Positions 9,941 to 18,854 of a DNA stretch of 64,000 nt are shown in pieces. This DNA is from JAEUIE01 sp047602475 (GTDB lineage: Bacteria > Planctomycetota > Planctomycetia > Gemmatales > HRBIN36), in contig JASGHE010000007.1 of the NCBI GenBank assembly GCA_047602475.1, forward strand, positions 124,001 through 188,000. Direction: 5' to 3'. The notes beneath the pieces were generated by a model. The model was not told the origin of the DNA. It searched no databases and saw only the letters and a list, made by a program, of their open reading frames with translations. The number at the start of each line of letters is the position of its first letter. The first letter of the stretch is position 1. Made by a program: the position numbers and the translations under genes.

Positions 9941-10056
9941 CGAAATACTCCATGCTTTACTATCAAGTACCACGTCGCGGTATCACCGTCGAGTAAGTTC
10001 CTTCAGAATTATTGATCTTTGGTGGCCCGATTTCATTTGATGTACAAGCAACAAAA

Positions 10057-10082
10057 CCCACAGCAATTATTTCCGCTGTGGG
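10057..10082 (-). terminator. Rho-independent terminator
   Basis: CCCACAGC / GCTGTGGG stem with a 10-base loop, followed on the minus strand by TTTTGTTGCTTG; it lies about 54 bases after the stop of the 10136-10672 gene. Confidence 0.8.
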
Positions 10083-10135
10083 CGATGTCAGCTGCCTTGT
10101 CGGCAATTTGAATCTGGGGTTGTTCCAAGTCCTGC

Positions 10136-10672
10136 TTACTCACCTGGCATAGGAGGCAACTTCGTATCATCTTCTCCCGTCTCATCCTGATTAATGTTGG
10201 AGAAGTCTTCAGTGAAAGGATCACTTACTTGTGTCCTTTGCGATGTGAAACAATAGCCTCCATAAGGGGTATAGCTGCATGGGTAATAACAACCAGCCGG
10301 TTGACACCAGTAGTACCAGGACCTGCATCCGCGATCAAAGAACATCCAGCATCCATGCCGCTTATTCCATGCGCGAGCTTGCCAGTGATTGTGATTGTGC
10401 CCGCGATAACCGTACCCCCACTTTGCTCGGAACCCATGGCGTGTGTGGTAGTGCCGATCATACGGTCTCTTAGACAAGATAGATCGGGCCTGACCTGGCC
10501 TCGGAGAACGCATCCACGAAGGACGCCCCCGGCCGTCATGGTGCTTCTGATGGCTGGTAGAGTGGCTGCGGTCTTTGGAATGTTGAGGTGGTGCGGCGTA
10601 GATGGCACCTGCCAAAGTCAGTGCTGCGACGATTCCTGTGGTTTTGCGAGCTATTGAGTGAAAAGCGAACAT
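10136..10672 (-). CDS. Secreted His/Tyr/Trp/Cys-rich protein of unknown function
   Basis: 178 residues with a signal peptide (residues 8-27, ending AIYAA). Residues 30-115 are rich in His, Arg, Gly and aromatic residues (for example HGFRAKWGYGYRGHNHNHW). A central Cys-containing cluster follows (GCWMFFDRGCRSWYYWCQPAGCYYPC), then an acidic tail (DETGEDDTK). The composition suggests a small cell-surface or metal-binding protein, or one cross-linked by disulphides, but no family is recognised. GGAGA stands 6 bases before the ATG and a clear terminator follows, so it is a real monocistronic gene. Confidence 0.75.
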   Translation of the reverse strand: MFAFHSIARKTTGIVAALTLAGAIYAAPPQHSKDRSHSTSHQKHHDGRGRPSWMRSPRPGQARSILSKRPYDRHYHTRHGFRAKWGYGYRGHNHNHWQARAWNKRHGCWMFFDRGCRSWYYWCQPAGCYYPCSYTPYGGYCFTSQRTQVSDPFTEDFSNINQDETGEDDTKLPPMPGE

Positions 10673-10912
10673 GGATAGTCTCCAGTTATGGGCCTTGCTT
10701 GGACTTAAGCGACGTGCTTGAATCTTGCTTGCCTCATCTGTTCGATTGCAGAGCTTCTACCCTGGCGGACAACAAAACGGATCATTTTGCAGAAATATGC
10801 ATAGTGCCTTTGAATCTAGCCATAAATCATGATTGTTGTCCGTTGGTCTTTCACTTCTGCAATGGAGTAGTTGGTTGTCTGAATGATCAGGCCCACTCTT
10901 GGAGGTCGAACC

Positions 10913-12814
10913 ATGTTTTTTCATTTCCACCGCGCTCTATTCCAACAAGTGACCAACATTCGATGGTCGTTATGTCTGTTATTTATTCTGGCGATAGCAC
11001 AGTATGCTCCGGCTCAACAGCCTGGCTACGCCTTTTCCATTCCACCATTAGAAGCAATTGACAAACTTGCCCGTTTAGAAACGGGCAAGGTGCGAGAGTT
11101 CGATGTGGACGAAAGGCGACTTCTCCAGGAAGCTTGGGACCAGAAACTGAAAGATTCCCCTGACTCGGACCGGTTTCTGGATGCGCTTCTTTATGCCTCG
11201 AATGTCAATAGTCTTGAACAACGAGTTCAGTATCGTAAGCAGTTTCATCAGTTGGTTAAGAAAGTAGAAAGTAAATGCGGCGATCCAGGAGATCCCTTGG
11301 TCTTCGGCGAAAAGCTCATGACGTTTCTTCACCAGGAAACGTTGCGTGGGGGCTATGAACTGAGTCAAAGTTCCTTTAGCACCATGTTGGATTCTGGTAA
11401 GTTTAATTGTGTCTCATCGGCCGCTTTGTACTATGCGGTTGGAGTTCGTTATGGATTACGTTTTAATATCCTCTGCATACCAGGAAGTTCGTTTATGCCT
11501 GGGCACGCCACGCTGGATTTATTGGTTGGAATGAAGAAGTTGCATGTCGAAGCGACAAACGCTGACGGCTTTGATTGGCAGACAAAACTCTCACGCCCGG
11601 GTGTGGTTCTGCTATCCAATACTCCTGATCGCTCGAAGGCTCGCGAGGTAAAGCTGTGGGGATTACCAGCTATGATTTACTCGAATCAGGCAGCAGGGCA
11701 TCTCAAGGGCGAGAAACCTGATTTTCTCGAAGCGATTCGGTGTGGGTTGGCAGCCTTGGCACTCGATCCGGAGGATTCTTCAGCTATCAATAACGTGCGG
11801 GCTGCCATCATAAACTGCGGTCCAGCCTTAATGAAAAACCGGGAGTATGAATCGGGGTTGAAAGTACTTGAATATGGACTGCAACTAGATCCCAAATCAG
11901 TTGACATCAAAAGTAATCTAGCAGTCGTATGGATGGGGTACATCCAACAGACGCTTGATGATGCAAATGACGAACATGCCCTCAAGTTGATCCGTCGAGC
12001 AGGAATCGCACTGCAATCAGATCGTGATATGGGTAACGCTGCTCGATGGTTTTGCAATCTCGGAGAACGTCAGATTAAGGCATCTGGCTGGGAAGCAGGC
12101 TTAGCAATCGCAGAACGTGCCAAAAAAGTTCTGACGGTTGAGGAGCAAGATGAAATTCTTAAATGGAAGATGAGCCTTTTCCGGAGATGGTCTCAGGAGA
12201 AATTATCTAAGGGTGATATTGAAAGCTCTTTTTCGATTGTCGAGCGAATGAAGCGCGAACATGGTTCACACCGTGAAGTATCCCAAGCAATTGCTTACCA
12301 TTTACAGGTCGCTTTGGCAGAGACAGAGAAGAAAGGGATTGCCATTGCTAAGCAGCACTTTTCAGCCATTAGCAAGAAGTTCCCCAACGAAGCTGTCGTG
12401 TTCGAGATGGGAAGCAACCACGCCAAACGTTGCATCCAGCAACTGGCAGCCGATCACAAGTTTGAGGAGGCTGTAGCAGCGATCGAGACTTATATCGAGT
12501 TCCTGCCAACAACAGAGGATCGTTCACAATTGGCGGGTATCGCTTACGACCAATGGGCTCGTTTTCTATCCGGCAAGGGCCAACGTCAAGAAGCACTAAC
12601 AAAATACCAAGCCGGCTTGCAAAAATATCCCAATCAGCCACTACTCAAGAACAACACTGTCGCTTTGTTGGATGACTGGGCCCATGAATCGATAAAAACC
12701 GAGCGATGGGATGACGCTATCAAGATTTACGACCAGGGGTTGAAGATGTTTCCCAACGAAAGTCATTTAACCCGTAATCGCGACTATTGCCTGAACCGGA
12801 AAGAAGGAAAATAG
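10913..12814 (+). CDS. Exported transglutaminase-like/TPR protein
   Basis: 633 residues from the ATG at 10913 (GGAGG 7 bases upstream; an in-frame ATG at 10883 lacks a ribosome site). A signal peptide/anchor lies at residues 18-35. Residues about 140-240 resemble the transglutaminase-like (SirB1-type) fold, with the putative active Cys in KFNCVSSAALYYAVG, a His in MPGHATLDLL and a following HVEATN segment. The C-terminal 350 residues are TPR-like helical repeats (RCGLAALALDPEDSSAINNVRAA, VLEYGLQLDPKSVDIKSNLAV and others). Such proteins are common in planctomycetes; the substrate is unknown. No operon partner is evident. Confidence 0.8.
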   Translation: MFFHFHRALFQQVTNIRWSLCLLFILAIAQYAPAQQPGYAFSIPPLEAIDKLARLETGKVREFDVDERRLLQEAWDQKLKDSPDSDRFLDALLYASNVNSLEQRVQYRKQFHQLVKKVESKCGDPGDPLVFGEKLMTFLHQETLRGGYELSQSSFSTMLDSGKFNCVSSAALYYAVGVRYGLRFNILCIPGSSFMPGHATLDLLVGMKKLHVEATNADGFDWQTKLSRPGVVLLSNTPDRSKAREVKLWGLPAMIYSNQAAGHLKGEKPDFLEAIRCGLAALALDPEDSSAINNVRAAIINCGPALMKNREYESGLKVLEYGLQLDPKSVDIKSNLAVVWMGYIQQTLDDANDEHALKLIRRAGIALQSDRDMGNAARWFCNLGERQIKASGWEAGLAIAERAKKVLTVEEQDEILKWKMSLFRRWSQEKLSKGDIESSFSIVERMKREHGSHREVSQAIAYHLQVALAETEKKGIAIAKQHFSAISKKFPNEAVVFEMGSNHAKRCIQQLAADHKFEEAVAAIETYIEFLPTTEDRSQLAGIAYDQWARFLSGKGQRQEALTKYQAGLQKYPNQPLLKNNTVALLDDWAHESIKTERWDDAIKIYDQGLKMFPNESHLTRNRDYCLNRKEGK

Positions 12815-12951
12815 TTTGGGGCACTCGATCCATTCGACAACCATCTCCGTGTTTTTTCTAAAAAGGTTGTCCGTTGGAAAACAGCAACCGCAATAGGAAG
12901 GATGGAACGCTTACGGCGTTTCATCCTTTAACTCTATCACGGGGTGCTGTC

Positions 12952-13302
12952 ATGTCACTGAAAAACAGGATTCTCATGGGGATTCTTGCCGGCCTTTTGG
13001 CGAGTTGTGTCACCGTGGGTCCGAAAGTCATAGCTAAACTCTGGTCATCAGAGCAACCGTCATTGCCTGTATGCGAAAGCCAGGAAATCAAACACTTGCT
13101 TCAGCGCATGGTACGGTCCTCGAATTTCAGCGATCAGGTACGAGAGATCGATGGATTCCAGGAGCTATCGTATGACCCAAAGAATGAAGAGCGCATCGGG
13201 CAATGTGTACTTCATACTGCTCAAGGTGAGGTGCCGGTCAAGTTCACAGTGAACTGGTTGCAAAAATCGTGCGGGATGTTTACCGTCACGTTGAAACAGT
13301 AA
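12952..13302 (+). CDS. Small putative lipoprotein, unknown function
   Basis: 116 residues from the ATG at 12952. An upstream in-frame TTG (12874) would add 26 unlikely residues. The N-terminus MSLKNRILMGILAGLLASC is a short basic, then hydrophobic segment ending in LASC, a lipobox-like site. The rest (residues 35-116) is soluble and ends in a small beta-like domain (VKFTVNWLQKSCGMFTVTL). The ribosome site is weak. It sits 70 bases before a Ser/Thr kinase gene on the same strand and may be co-transcribed. No family recognised. Confidence 0.6.
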   Translation: MSLKNRILMGILAGLLASCVTVGPKVIAKLWSSEQPSLPVCESQEIKHLLQRMVRSSNFSDQVREIDGFQELSYDPKNEERIGQCVLHTAQGEVPVKFTVNWLQKSCGMFTVTLKQ

Positions 13303-13371
13303 ATCGGAAGTTAGTCCCATTAACAATCACATGGTCTATTTGTGCGCGGGCTTGATCGAGGAGAACCAGGG

Positions 13372-14031
13372 ATGAATGAGCAAGAACTATTCGAAAAGAT
13401 CCTCGATCTACCCGAGTCAGATCGGCCCGGAATGATTGATCATATCTGTCATGAACATCCCGAAATGCGAGAGCGGCTAGAACAACTGCTGGCTGTGGAG
13501 GCTTTGATCGCAGGGCAAGACGATCATTCTCCTGTTTCATCCAACGACTCGAAATCGACCATCTTGCCGACCGCTGGTTCTTCTGTGGAGCCTGTTCAAA
13601 TTGGTCCCTACCGGCTACTCCAGAAGCTGGGGGAAGGGGGCATGGGAACCGTTTGGGTTGCGGAGCAGACACATCCTGTCAAGCGCCGGGTCGCACTCAA
13701 GTTGATTAAAGCAGGAATGGATTCCGAGAGAATACTTGTCAGGTTTGAGGCCGAACGACAAGCATTAGCCATGATGGATCATCCCAATATCGCCAAAATT
13801 CTCGATGCTGGCCAAACCTCCGATGGTCGCCCCTATTTTGCTATGGAGTTGGTAAAAGGGGCGCCGGTAACCAAGTACTGCGATGAAGTGCATGCGGGCA
13901 TCGATGATCGTCTCAAGCTCTTTGCCGAGATATGCGGCAGTCCAACATGCTCACACCAAAGGGATCATTCACCGAGATCTGAAGCCTTCCAACATCCTGG
14001 TTACGATGCAAGATGGCAAACCTACTCCTAA
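13372..14031 (+). CDS. Ser/Thr protein kinase, N-terminal segment (frameshifted gene)
   Basis: First part of a PknB-type kinase. After an 80-residue acidic N-terminal region comes the kinase N-lobe: GEGGMGTVWVAEQ (Gly loop, about residue 88), VALKLIK (ATP-binding Lys110) and the alphaC region. The frame is correct up to LKLFAEIC (residue 188, base 13935). It then reads out of frame and stops at 14031. The expected continuation (A-A-V-Q-H-A-H-T-K-G) is in the next frame, consistent with loss of two bases in a GCGCG-like spot. The ATG at 13372 has AGGAG upstream; the ATG at 13342 is less likely. Confidence 0.85.
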   Translation: MNEQELFEKILDLPESDRPGMIDHICHEHPEMRERLEQLLAVEALIAGQDDHSPVSSNDSKSTILPTAGSSVEPVQIGPYRLLQKLGEGGMGTVWVAEQTHPVKRRVALKLIKAGMDSERILVRFEAERQALAMMDHPNIAKILDAGQTSDGRPYFAMELVKGAPVTKYCDEVHAGIDDRLKLFAEICGSPTCSHQRDHSPRSEAFQHPGYDARWQTYS

Positions 14032-16273
14032 GGTGATTGACTTCGGCGTGGCCAAGGCCTTGCACAATAAACTCGCTGATCAGACGATATATACCGAGAT
14101 TGGGCAGGTCATGGGTACGTTGGAATACATGGCGCCGGAGCAAGCAGAACTCTCTGCCATGGACATCGATACACGTGCCGATGTGTATGCCTTAGGTGTG
14201 ATCCTGTACGAATTGCTGGTGGGTTCGACTCCGATCACCACTGAGCGACTAAGAAATGCAGCATTTGTCGAGGTAATACGAATCATCAAAGAGGAAGAAC
14301 CGCCTAAGCCCAGTACGAGATTATCGTACTCCAGCAATTCTTCGTCGTTGGTTGCTTCTGTCCGCCGCACGGAACCAAACAAGTTGCGAGCAGTCCTGGC
14401 GAGTGAATTGGATTGGGTGGTCCTGAAAGCATTGGAAAAAGATCGTACCAGGCGTTACGAAACTGCCAATGCCCTTAAACGCGACATTGATCGCTATCTG
14501 GCTGATGAGGCGGTGGAAGCTCGTCCACCAAGCAACTATTACCTTCTTAGTAAGTTCTATCGTCGTCACCGGGCCCTTGCACGTGGGGCGCTCTTGGTGA
14601 TTGGTTGCTTATTGGCAGGGATCGTTGGGACAACGTGGCAGGCTTATCGCGCCATCAACGCCGAATCCAACTGGAGGAATGCGGCCTTGGAGGCCAAAGA
14701 GAATGAGAATAAGGCTAGATGGGAAAGGGACGAAAAAGAAAAATCCCGGCAAGAAGAAATGCGTCAGAAGAAACTCGCCGAGAAAAGCGCTCAAGAGGCC
14801 AAGGAACAACTGGCCATTGCAACAGCGATACGTGTGTTTTTGCAAAGGAAACTCCTGGGACACGCAGATTCACGATTCCAGGCAGACACATACGCCAAAA
14901 GTGGAACCATTACCAAGACAGCTACTCTGAATCCCACCATTCGAGAATTACTCGATCGAACCTCAGATGAATTAAGTGAAGAAAACATCGAGAAGAACTT
15001 TCCTCAACAGCCCCTGTTACAGGCAGAGTTATTGCAGACCGTAGGAGACGCCTATCGAGGTGTGGGAGCTTTTTCGAAGGCGATTCAATTTCTCAATCGT
15101 GCAGTTGCTGTCAGGCTAAAATATCTGGGAGAACGTGACAGTGAGACTGTTTCAAGCATCAACAATCTGGCCTTGGCCTGTCAGTCGGATGGTAAGTTGG
15201 CGGAGGCAATCAAATGGTTCGAGAAAGCACGCGAACTCTCCCTCAAAACGGAATGGCCCGACTCCATCAGAGCTCTGGGTATTGTGGATAACCTGGCCGG
15301 AGCTTACGTGGATATCGGAAACTACAAACAAGCGATCCAACTGTATGAAAAAGTGTTTGAAGTATTAAATGGGAAAAATGGAATCGAGCACGTTGACACC
15401 CTGATCACGATGAACAATCTGGCACGAGCCTACCACAAGAACGGAGATTCCACCAAAGCGATGGAGCTATACTCAAAGGCTTATCAAGGCTACCTTAAGA
15501 AACTGGGGGCGGAACATCCCGATACCCTGGTAACTCACAGTAACCTTGCTTTGATGTACGACGAAAATGGGCGATCTTCCGAAGCAATCGCCATCTATGA
15601 AAAAGTACGTGATAGCCAGGTAAAAATACTCGGCGCTGAGGACCCCGACACACTAAGCAATCTCAATAACCTGGGTGTTGCCTACTTCAAAGCGAAACGC
15701 TTTCAGGACGCCATCGCCATTTTGGAACAAGTTAAAAAGGGTCAGGCTAATAAATTGGGGTCCGATCACCCCTCGACGCTGGGGACTAGCCTGAACCTGG
15801 GAGCCATTTATCTTCATGCCAAACAGCCGGAAGATTCAATCCGAACCCTGGAAAAAGCACGAGAGGATGCAAAGAAATTCGAGAAAACACATCCGATCAC
15901 CATACAGCTGATGAATAACCTGGCTTTCGTATATCTGTCAACAAAGCAATACTCGAAGGCTGTGTCCTATTTCAATGAAGTATGCGAAGTGATGTTAGAG
16001 ATGTATGGCCCCAATGACGCTAAGTATTTAGTAAGGTACAGGAACCTTATCGAAGCTCAGTCCAAACTAGCTGAAGAGATGCTTAGCCGAAAAGATTTTG
16101 CCCAGGCCGAGTCCCTGCTGCTGAAGAGCTACGATGGAATTACGAAACGAGGCAAGTCATTAGCTCAGGCCAACTCTTTGAAAGGCGAGATTATTGATCT
16201 ACTGGTTCGGCTCTACACGGAGTGGGGAAAAAGCGATGACGCAGCAAAATGGAGTAAGTTAAAAAGCCAGTAG
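13883..16273 (+). CDS. Ser/Thr protein kinase with TPR domain, C-terminal segment
   Basis: Continuation of the kinase begun at 13372; meaningful from about base 13937. It contains the catalytic loop HRDLKPSN, the DFGVAKAL metal site, the activation segment ending in GTLEYMAPEQAE and the rest of the C-lobe. A single transmembrane helix follows (RGALLVIGCLLAGIVGTTW), then a charged coiled coil. The C-terminal part has about eight kinesin-light-chain-type TPRs (for example ALACQSDGKLAEAIKWFEKA and LGAEHPDTLVTHSNLALMYDENG). The intact protein would be about 965 residues. Known role of the family: transmembrane signalling kinases; the external or partner-binding TPR part is inferred. If the shift is real, the gene is a pseudogene. 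Confidence 0.88.
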   Translation: MKCMRASMIVSSSLPRYAAVQHAHTKGIIHRDLKPSNILVTMQDGKPTPKVIDFGVAKALHNKLADQTIYTEIGQVMGTLEYMAPEQAELSAMDIDTRADVYALGVILYELLVGSTPITTERLRNAAFVEVIRIIKEEEPPKPSTRLSYSSNSSSLVASVRRTEPNKLRAVLASELDWVVLKALEKDRTRRYETANALKRDIDRYLADEAVEARPPSNYYLLSKFYRRHRALARGALLVIGCLLAGIVGTTWQAYRAINAESNWRNAALEAKENENKARWERDEKEKSRQEEMRQKKLAEKSAQEAKEQLAIATAIRVFLQRKLLGHADSRFQADTYAKSGTITKTATLNPTIRELLDRTSDELSEENIEKNFPQQPLLQAELLQTVGDAYRGVGAFSKAIQFLNRAVAVRLKYLGERDSETVSSINNLALACQSDGKLAEAIKWFEKARELSLKTEWPDSIRALGIVDNLAGAYVDIGNYKQAIQLYEKVFEVLNGKNGIEHVDTLITMNNLARAYHKNGDSTKAMELYSKAYQGYLKKLGAEHPDTLVTHSNLALMYDENGRSSEAIAIYEKVRDSQVKILGAEDPDTLSNLNNLGVAYFKAKRFQDAIAILEQVKKGQANKLGSDHPSTLGTSLNLGAIYLHAKQPEDSIRTLEKAREDAKKFEKTHPITIQLMNNLAFVYLSTKQYSKAVSYFNEVCEVMLEMYGPNDAKYLVRYRNLIEAQSKLAEEMLSRKDFAQAESLLLKSYDGITKRGKSLAQANSLKGEIIDLLVRLYTEWGKSDDAAKWSKLKSQ

Positions 16274-16528
16274 AATTTCTGTCGCCTAAGTCGCTCAATA
16301 ATCAATGTTGACATCGTGAGATAAAGGGATCAAGGTGTCAGCTAAAAATTGATTAACGCTATGAACGACGGAATGTTTCTGGTCGTCAAGGCAGGTGCTT
16401 AAGAGGCCATTGTGGTCTACTTCCCCATCGCCCGCACCGGCGAAGCGGGGTAGAGTTAGTATTCGTGAACTTGGAAATAACCCAAACCTATTAAAGGAGC
16501 ACTTGATTGACTGTTTGAAGAGAAACTG

Positions 16529-17314
16529 TCACATGGTGCCACTTATCTTCAATGCATTGTTCAGGGAAATTAGAAAATCCAGCATTAGCGATTCGTCCTT
16601 CTCATTCAGTTCTTCGGAAGGGATGGACATCTTCTCGCCGAAAACCTGATACAGTCTTTGAGTCAAGCGTAACTTCGTGGGATGATCAAGAGAATCTAGC
16701 CGCTGAAAATACGATTCAAGCACATGCCTGTCCTGTGGAGATAACCGTTGTAACTGAGCACGTTCAAAGAGATGATTGTTCTGTGCCGTCGCCAGTTGTA
16801 GAGGTTCGGTAGTCATCTTGGCTGTCTCCTGTTCACGTATAACCAGGGTGCCGGCGGCCATATCGCCCAGCCGTTGGCAGCGTTTGTTGAGCAGACAGAT
16901 GACGCCGCCGAGCAGATAGCCGACAGGGAGGAAGTCAGCCAGGTTAATCATGTTGCGGATGGCGGCGGCACGGACATCGATAGGTCCGCCCCCTTCACGA
17001 ATCACCCGGATGCCGATGTACTTCTTGCCGGGAGTCTGCCCTTCCCGGAAGGCTTCGTAGTAAATGTCGAACCCGACAAAGAAGACAAACCCCAGAAAGA
17101 TCATCACTCCCAGGACGATGTAGCCGGCAAAAGGAGATTCCTTTCCAATCATGGCCTCGATCAGAAAAGTAGCCAGCGCACCCAGGAGTAGCCAGAATAT
17201 CTTGACTATCCAATCAAGCACCTGAGCCGCCGAGCGCGAGCCGGGCCCGGCGACCTCGAAGTCAAAGTCAATTTGTTCCGGCGTTTCGATGCGTACTTCA
17301 TCTGCCCAGGACAC
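16529..17314 (-). CDS. RDD-family membrane protein
   Basis: 261 residues, GTG start with GAGG upstream. The RDD-like signature region is present (AAQVLDWIVKIF..., then EAFREGQTPGKKYIGIRVI and LADFLPVGYLLGGVICLLNKRCQRLGDMAAGTLVI), with about three to four membrane helices in residues 28-160. A 100-residue cytoplasmic C-terminal tail has helical character. It is divergent from the SpoIIM-like gene (105-base gap). This RDD/SpoIIM/DUF58/MoxR neighbourhood recurs in actinobacteria and planctomycetes. Its biochemical role is not established. Confidence 0.88.
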   Translation of the reverse strand: MSWADEVRIETPEQIDFDFEVAGPGSRSAAQVLDWIVKIFWLLLGALATFLIEAMIGKESPFAGYIVLGVMIFLGFVFFVGFDIYYEAFREGQTPGKKYIGIRVIREGGGPIDVRAAAIRNMINLADFLPVGYLLGGVICLLNKRCQRLGDMAAGTLVIREQETAKMTTEPLQLATAQNNHLFERAQLQRLSPQDRHVLESYFQRLDSLDHPTKLRLTQRLYQVFGEKMSIPSEELNEKDESLMLDFLISLNNALKISGTM

Positions 17315-17419
17315 GCGCTTACCTCATTTCTTTCATCCAAGAACAATTATCTTGCCAAGCGGAGCACTATCGTGCAAGGTAATTACTGGTGAGTATGCTG
17401 AAGCGCATGAGGTCAAATA

Positions 17420-18394
17420 ATGCTGGTCGCACCCCAGGAACGTTGGAAGACGCTCGACTCCCTGCTGACCCGGGTCGAGAAGAAAGGCCTGGCTGCCCTC
17501 ACTGTCAATGAAAGCATGCAGCTCTGCCAGCTCTACCGCCAGGTTTCCATCGATCTTTCCCGTGCCCGGGCCGATCAGGCTCATCCCCAGGTGCTTCGTT
17601 TACTGAATCAACTGGTGGGACGAGCGCATGGACAGGTCTATCGTAGTCAGAACCTGCAGTTGTCGAACACCTGGAAATTCCTGTTGACCGGCTTTCCCCA
17701 ACTCGTTCGCAAGCATGCCGTCCTGATTCTGCTCACGATGGCGCTCTTTTACGGCACTACTCTGGCCACTGCTGCCGCGGTCGTTCACAATCCCCTGCTG
17801 GCCTATTCGCTTTTCGATGAAGACAAAGTCGAATACGAGAACATCCGCCTGGAGAAACATCAGGGCGAATACAAAGGCAACTTCACGTTCAAAGTCGAGC
17901 AAAGCTCCCTGGTCGGGGCGACTATTATTGTCAACAACATCCGTGTCTGCATGCTCTCGTTTGCTACAGGAGCCTTGTTGGGATTACCATGCCTGATCAT
18001 CCTGATCTTTAATGGCCGCATGCTGGGGACGCTCGAAGGCATGATGATCAACGCCGGCTACTTCGTGGATTTCAACGCCCTGATCTGGACTCACGGCGTG
18101 TTGGAACTCACTGCCATCTGCATCTCCGGGGCGGCGGGACTCTTGCTGGCGAAAGCCATCATCGCTCCGGGGTTGCTGCCACGTCGGCAGGCGCTGAAAG
18201 CGGTGGCGATGGATGCGCTGGGCCTGCTGCTGGGTTGCATGGTGATGCTGATCTTTGCCGGGCTGATCGAAGCCTACGTCACGCCCCACTTTTCCCAGAC
18301 AGTCCGCTTCAGCGTTGCTTTCATCACCGGGGTATTGCTCTTGAGCTATATCCTGGTGGCTGGCCGAGGTGCTACAGCAAACCCCGGAACGTGA
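17420..18394 (+). CDS. Stage II sporulation protein M-like membrane protein (SpoIIM/DUF95)
   Basis: 324 residues. A 100-residue helical N-terminal cytoplasmic domain (VNESMQLCQLYRQVSIDLSRARA) is typical of planctomycete SpoIIM homologues. Six or so membrane helices follow, with the conserved NNIRVCMLSFATGALLGLPCLIILIFNGRMLG and THGVLELTAICISGAAGLLLA segments. GAGG precedes the ATG. The 3' end overlaps the convergent DUF58 gene by 23 bases. In endospore formers SpoIIM works with SpoIID/P in engulfment; here no sporulation is implied, and association with MoxR/DUF58 suggests an envelope role. Confidence 0.92.
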   Translation: MLVAPQERWKTLDSLLTRVEKKGLAALTVNESMQLCQLYRQVSIDLSRARADQAHPQVLRLLNQLVGRAHGQVYRSQNLQLSNTWKFLLTGFPQLVRKHAVLILLTMALFYGTTLATAAAVVHNPLLAYSLFDEDKVEYENIRLEKHQGEYKGNFTFKVEQSSLVGATIIVNNIRVCMLSFATGALLGLPCLIILIFNGRMLGTLEGMMINAGYFVDFNALIWTHGVLELTAICISGAAGLLLAKAIIAPGLLPRRQALKAVAMDALGLLLGCMVMLIFAGLIEAYVTPHFSQTVRFSVAFITGVLLLSYILVAGRGATANPGT

Positions 18395-18854
18395 TCTCCA
18401 GATATTTGTTCAGCAGTTGCGGAGCGAGGTCTTCCGGGGCAGCGTCAATCACCTGTGCCCCGTGGCGGCGCATCTGCTCGAGGACCAGCCGACGTTCACG
18501 TAGCAGTTCGAGGGCTGTCGCCTGCTGAAAGCCTTCGCTGCGTGTACCGGCATGCTTCAAGCTGGCCTCCAAAAGGTAGCGGTCTTTCAGTGCTGCAAAC
18601 AGAACGAGATGCCGTCGGCTCGATTGCCTCAGATGGGCAAACATCTCGGCGGATGTGGCAGCATCGACAAAATCGGTGAGCAGAATGAGCATGGCTCGCT
18701 TGTTGAATCGTGCCGCCACCGTCTCCAGCACACGACCGTGGTTGGATTCGGTGTAGTCGCCCTGAAGGTTGTACATGGCATCGGAGATCAACTGCAACTG
18801 ATGCAGCGAGGCGCGGGCGCTACCCAGGTGTGGGCTCGATGAGAAAAAGCACAC
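18372..18854 (-). CDS. DUF58 protein, C-terminal segment (frameshifted gene)
   Basis: Continuation of the DUF58 protein whose N-terminal part lies at 18788-19774. The real match runs from about HQLQLISDAMYNLQGDYTESN to the end and includes KRAMLILLTDFVDAATSAEMF, the second half of the vWA-like fold. The frames join near 18800-18815, in a GC-rich stretch (gcgcccgcgcc). It ends convergently with the SpoIIM-like gene. Confidence 0.82.
   Translation of the reverse strand: MCFFSSSPHLGSARASLHQLQLISDAMYNLQGDYTESNHGRVLETVAARFNKRAMLILLTDFVDAATSAEMFAHLRQSSRRHLVLFAALKDRYLLEASLKHAGTRSEGFQQATALELLRERRLVLEQMRRHGAQVIDAAPEDLAPQLLNKYLEITFRGLL

Noticed and set aside
13930..13940. Programmed ribosomal frameshift in the kinase gene
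   Set aside because: No slippery heptamer or downstream structure is evident, the shift falls in the middle of the catalytic domain, and many similar breaks occur in unrelated genes; sequence error or decay is simpler.
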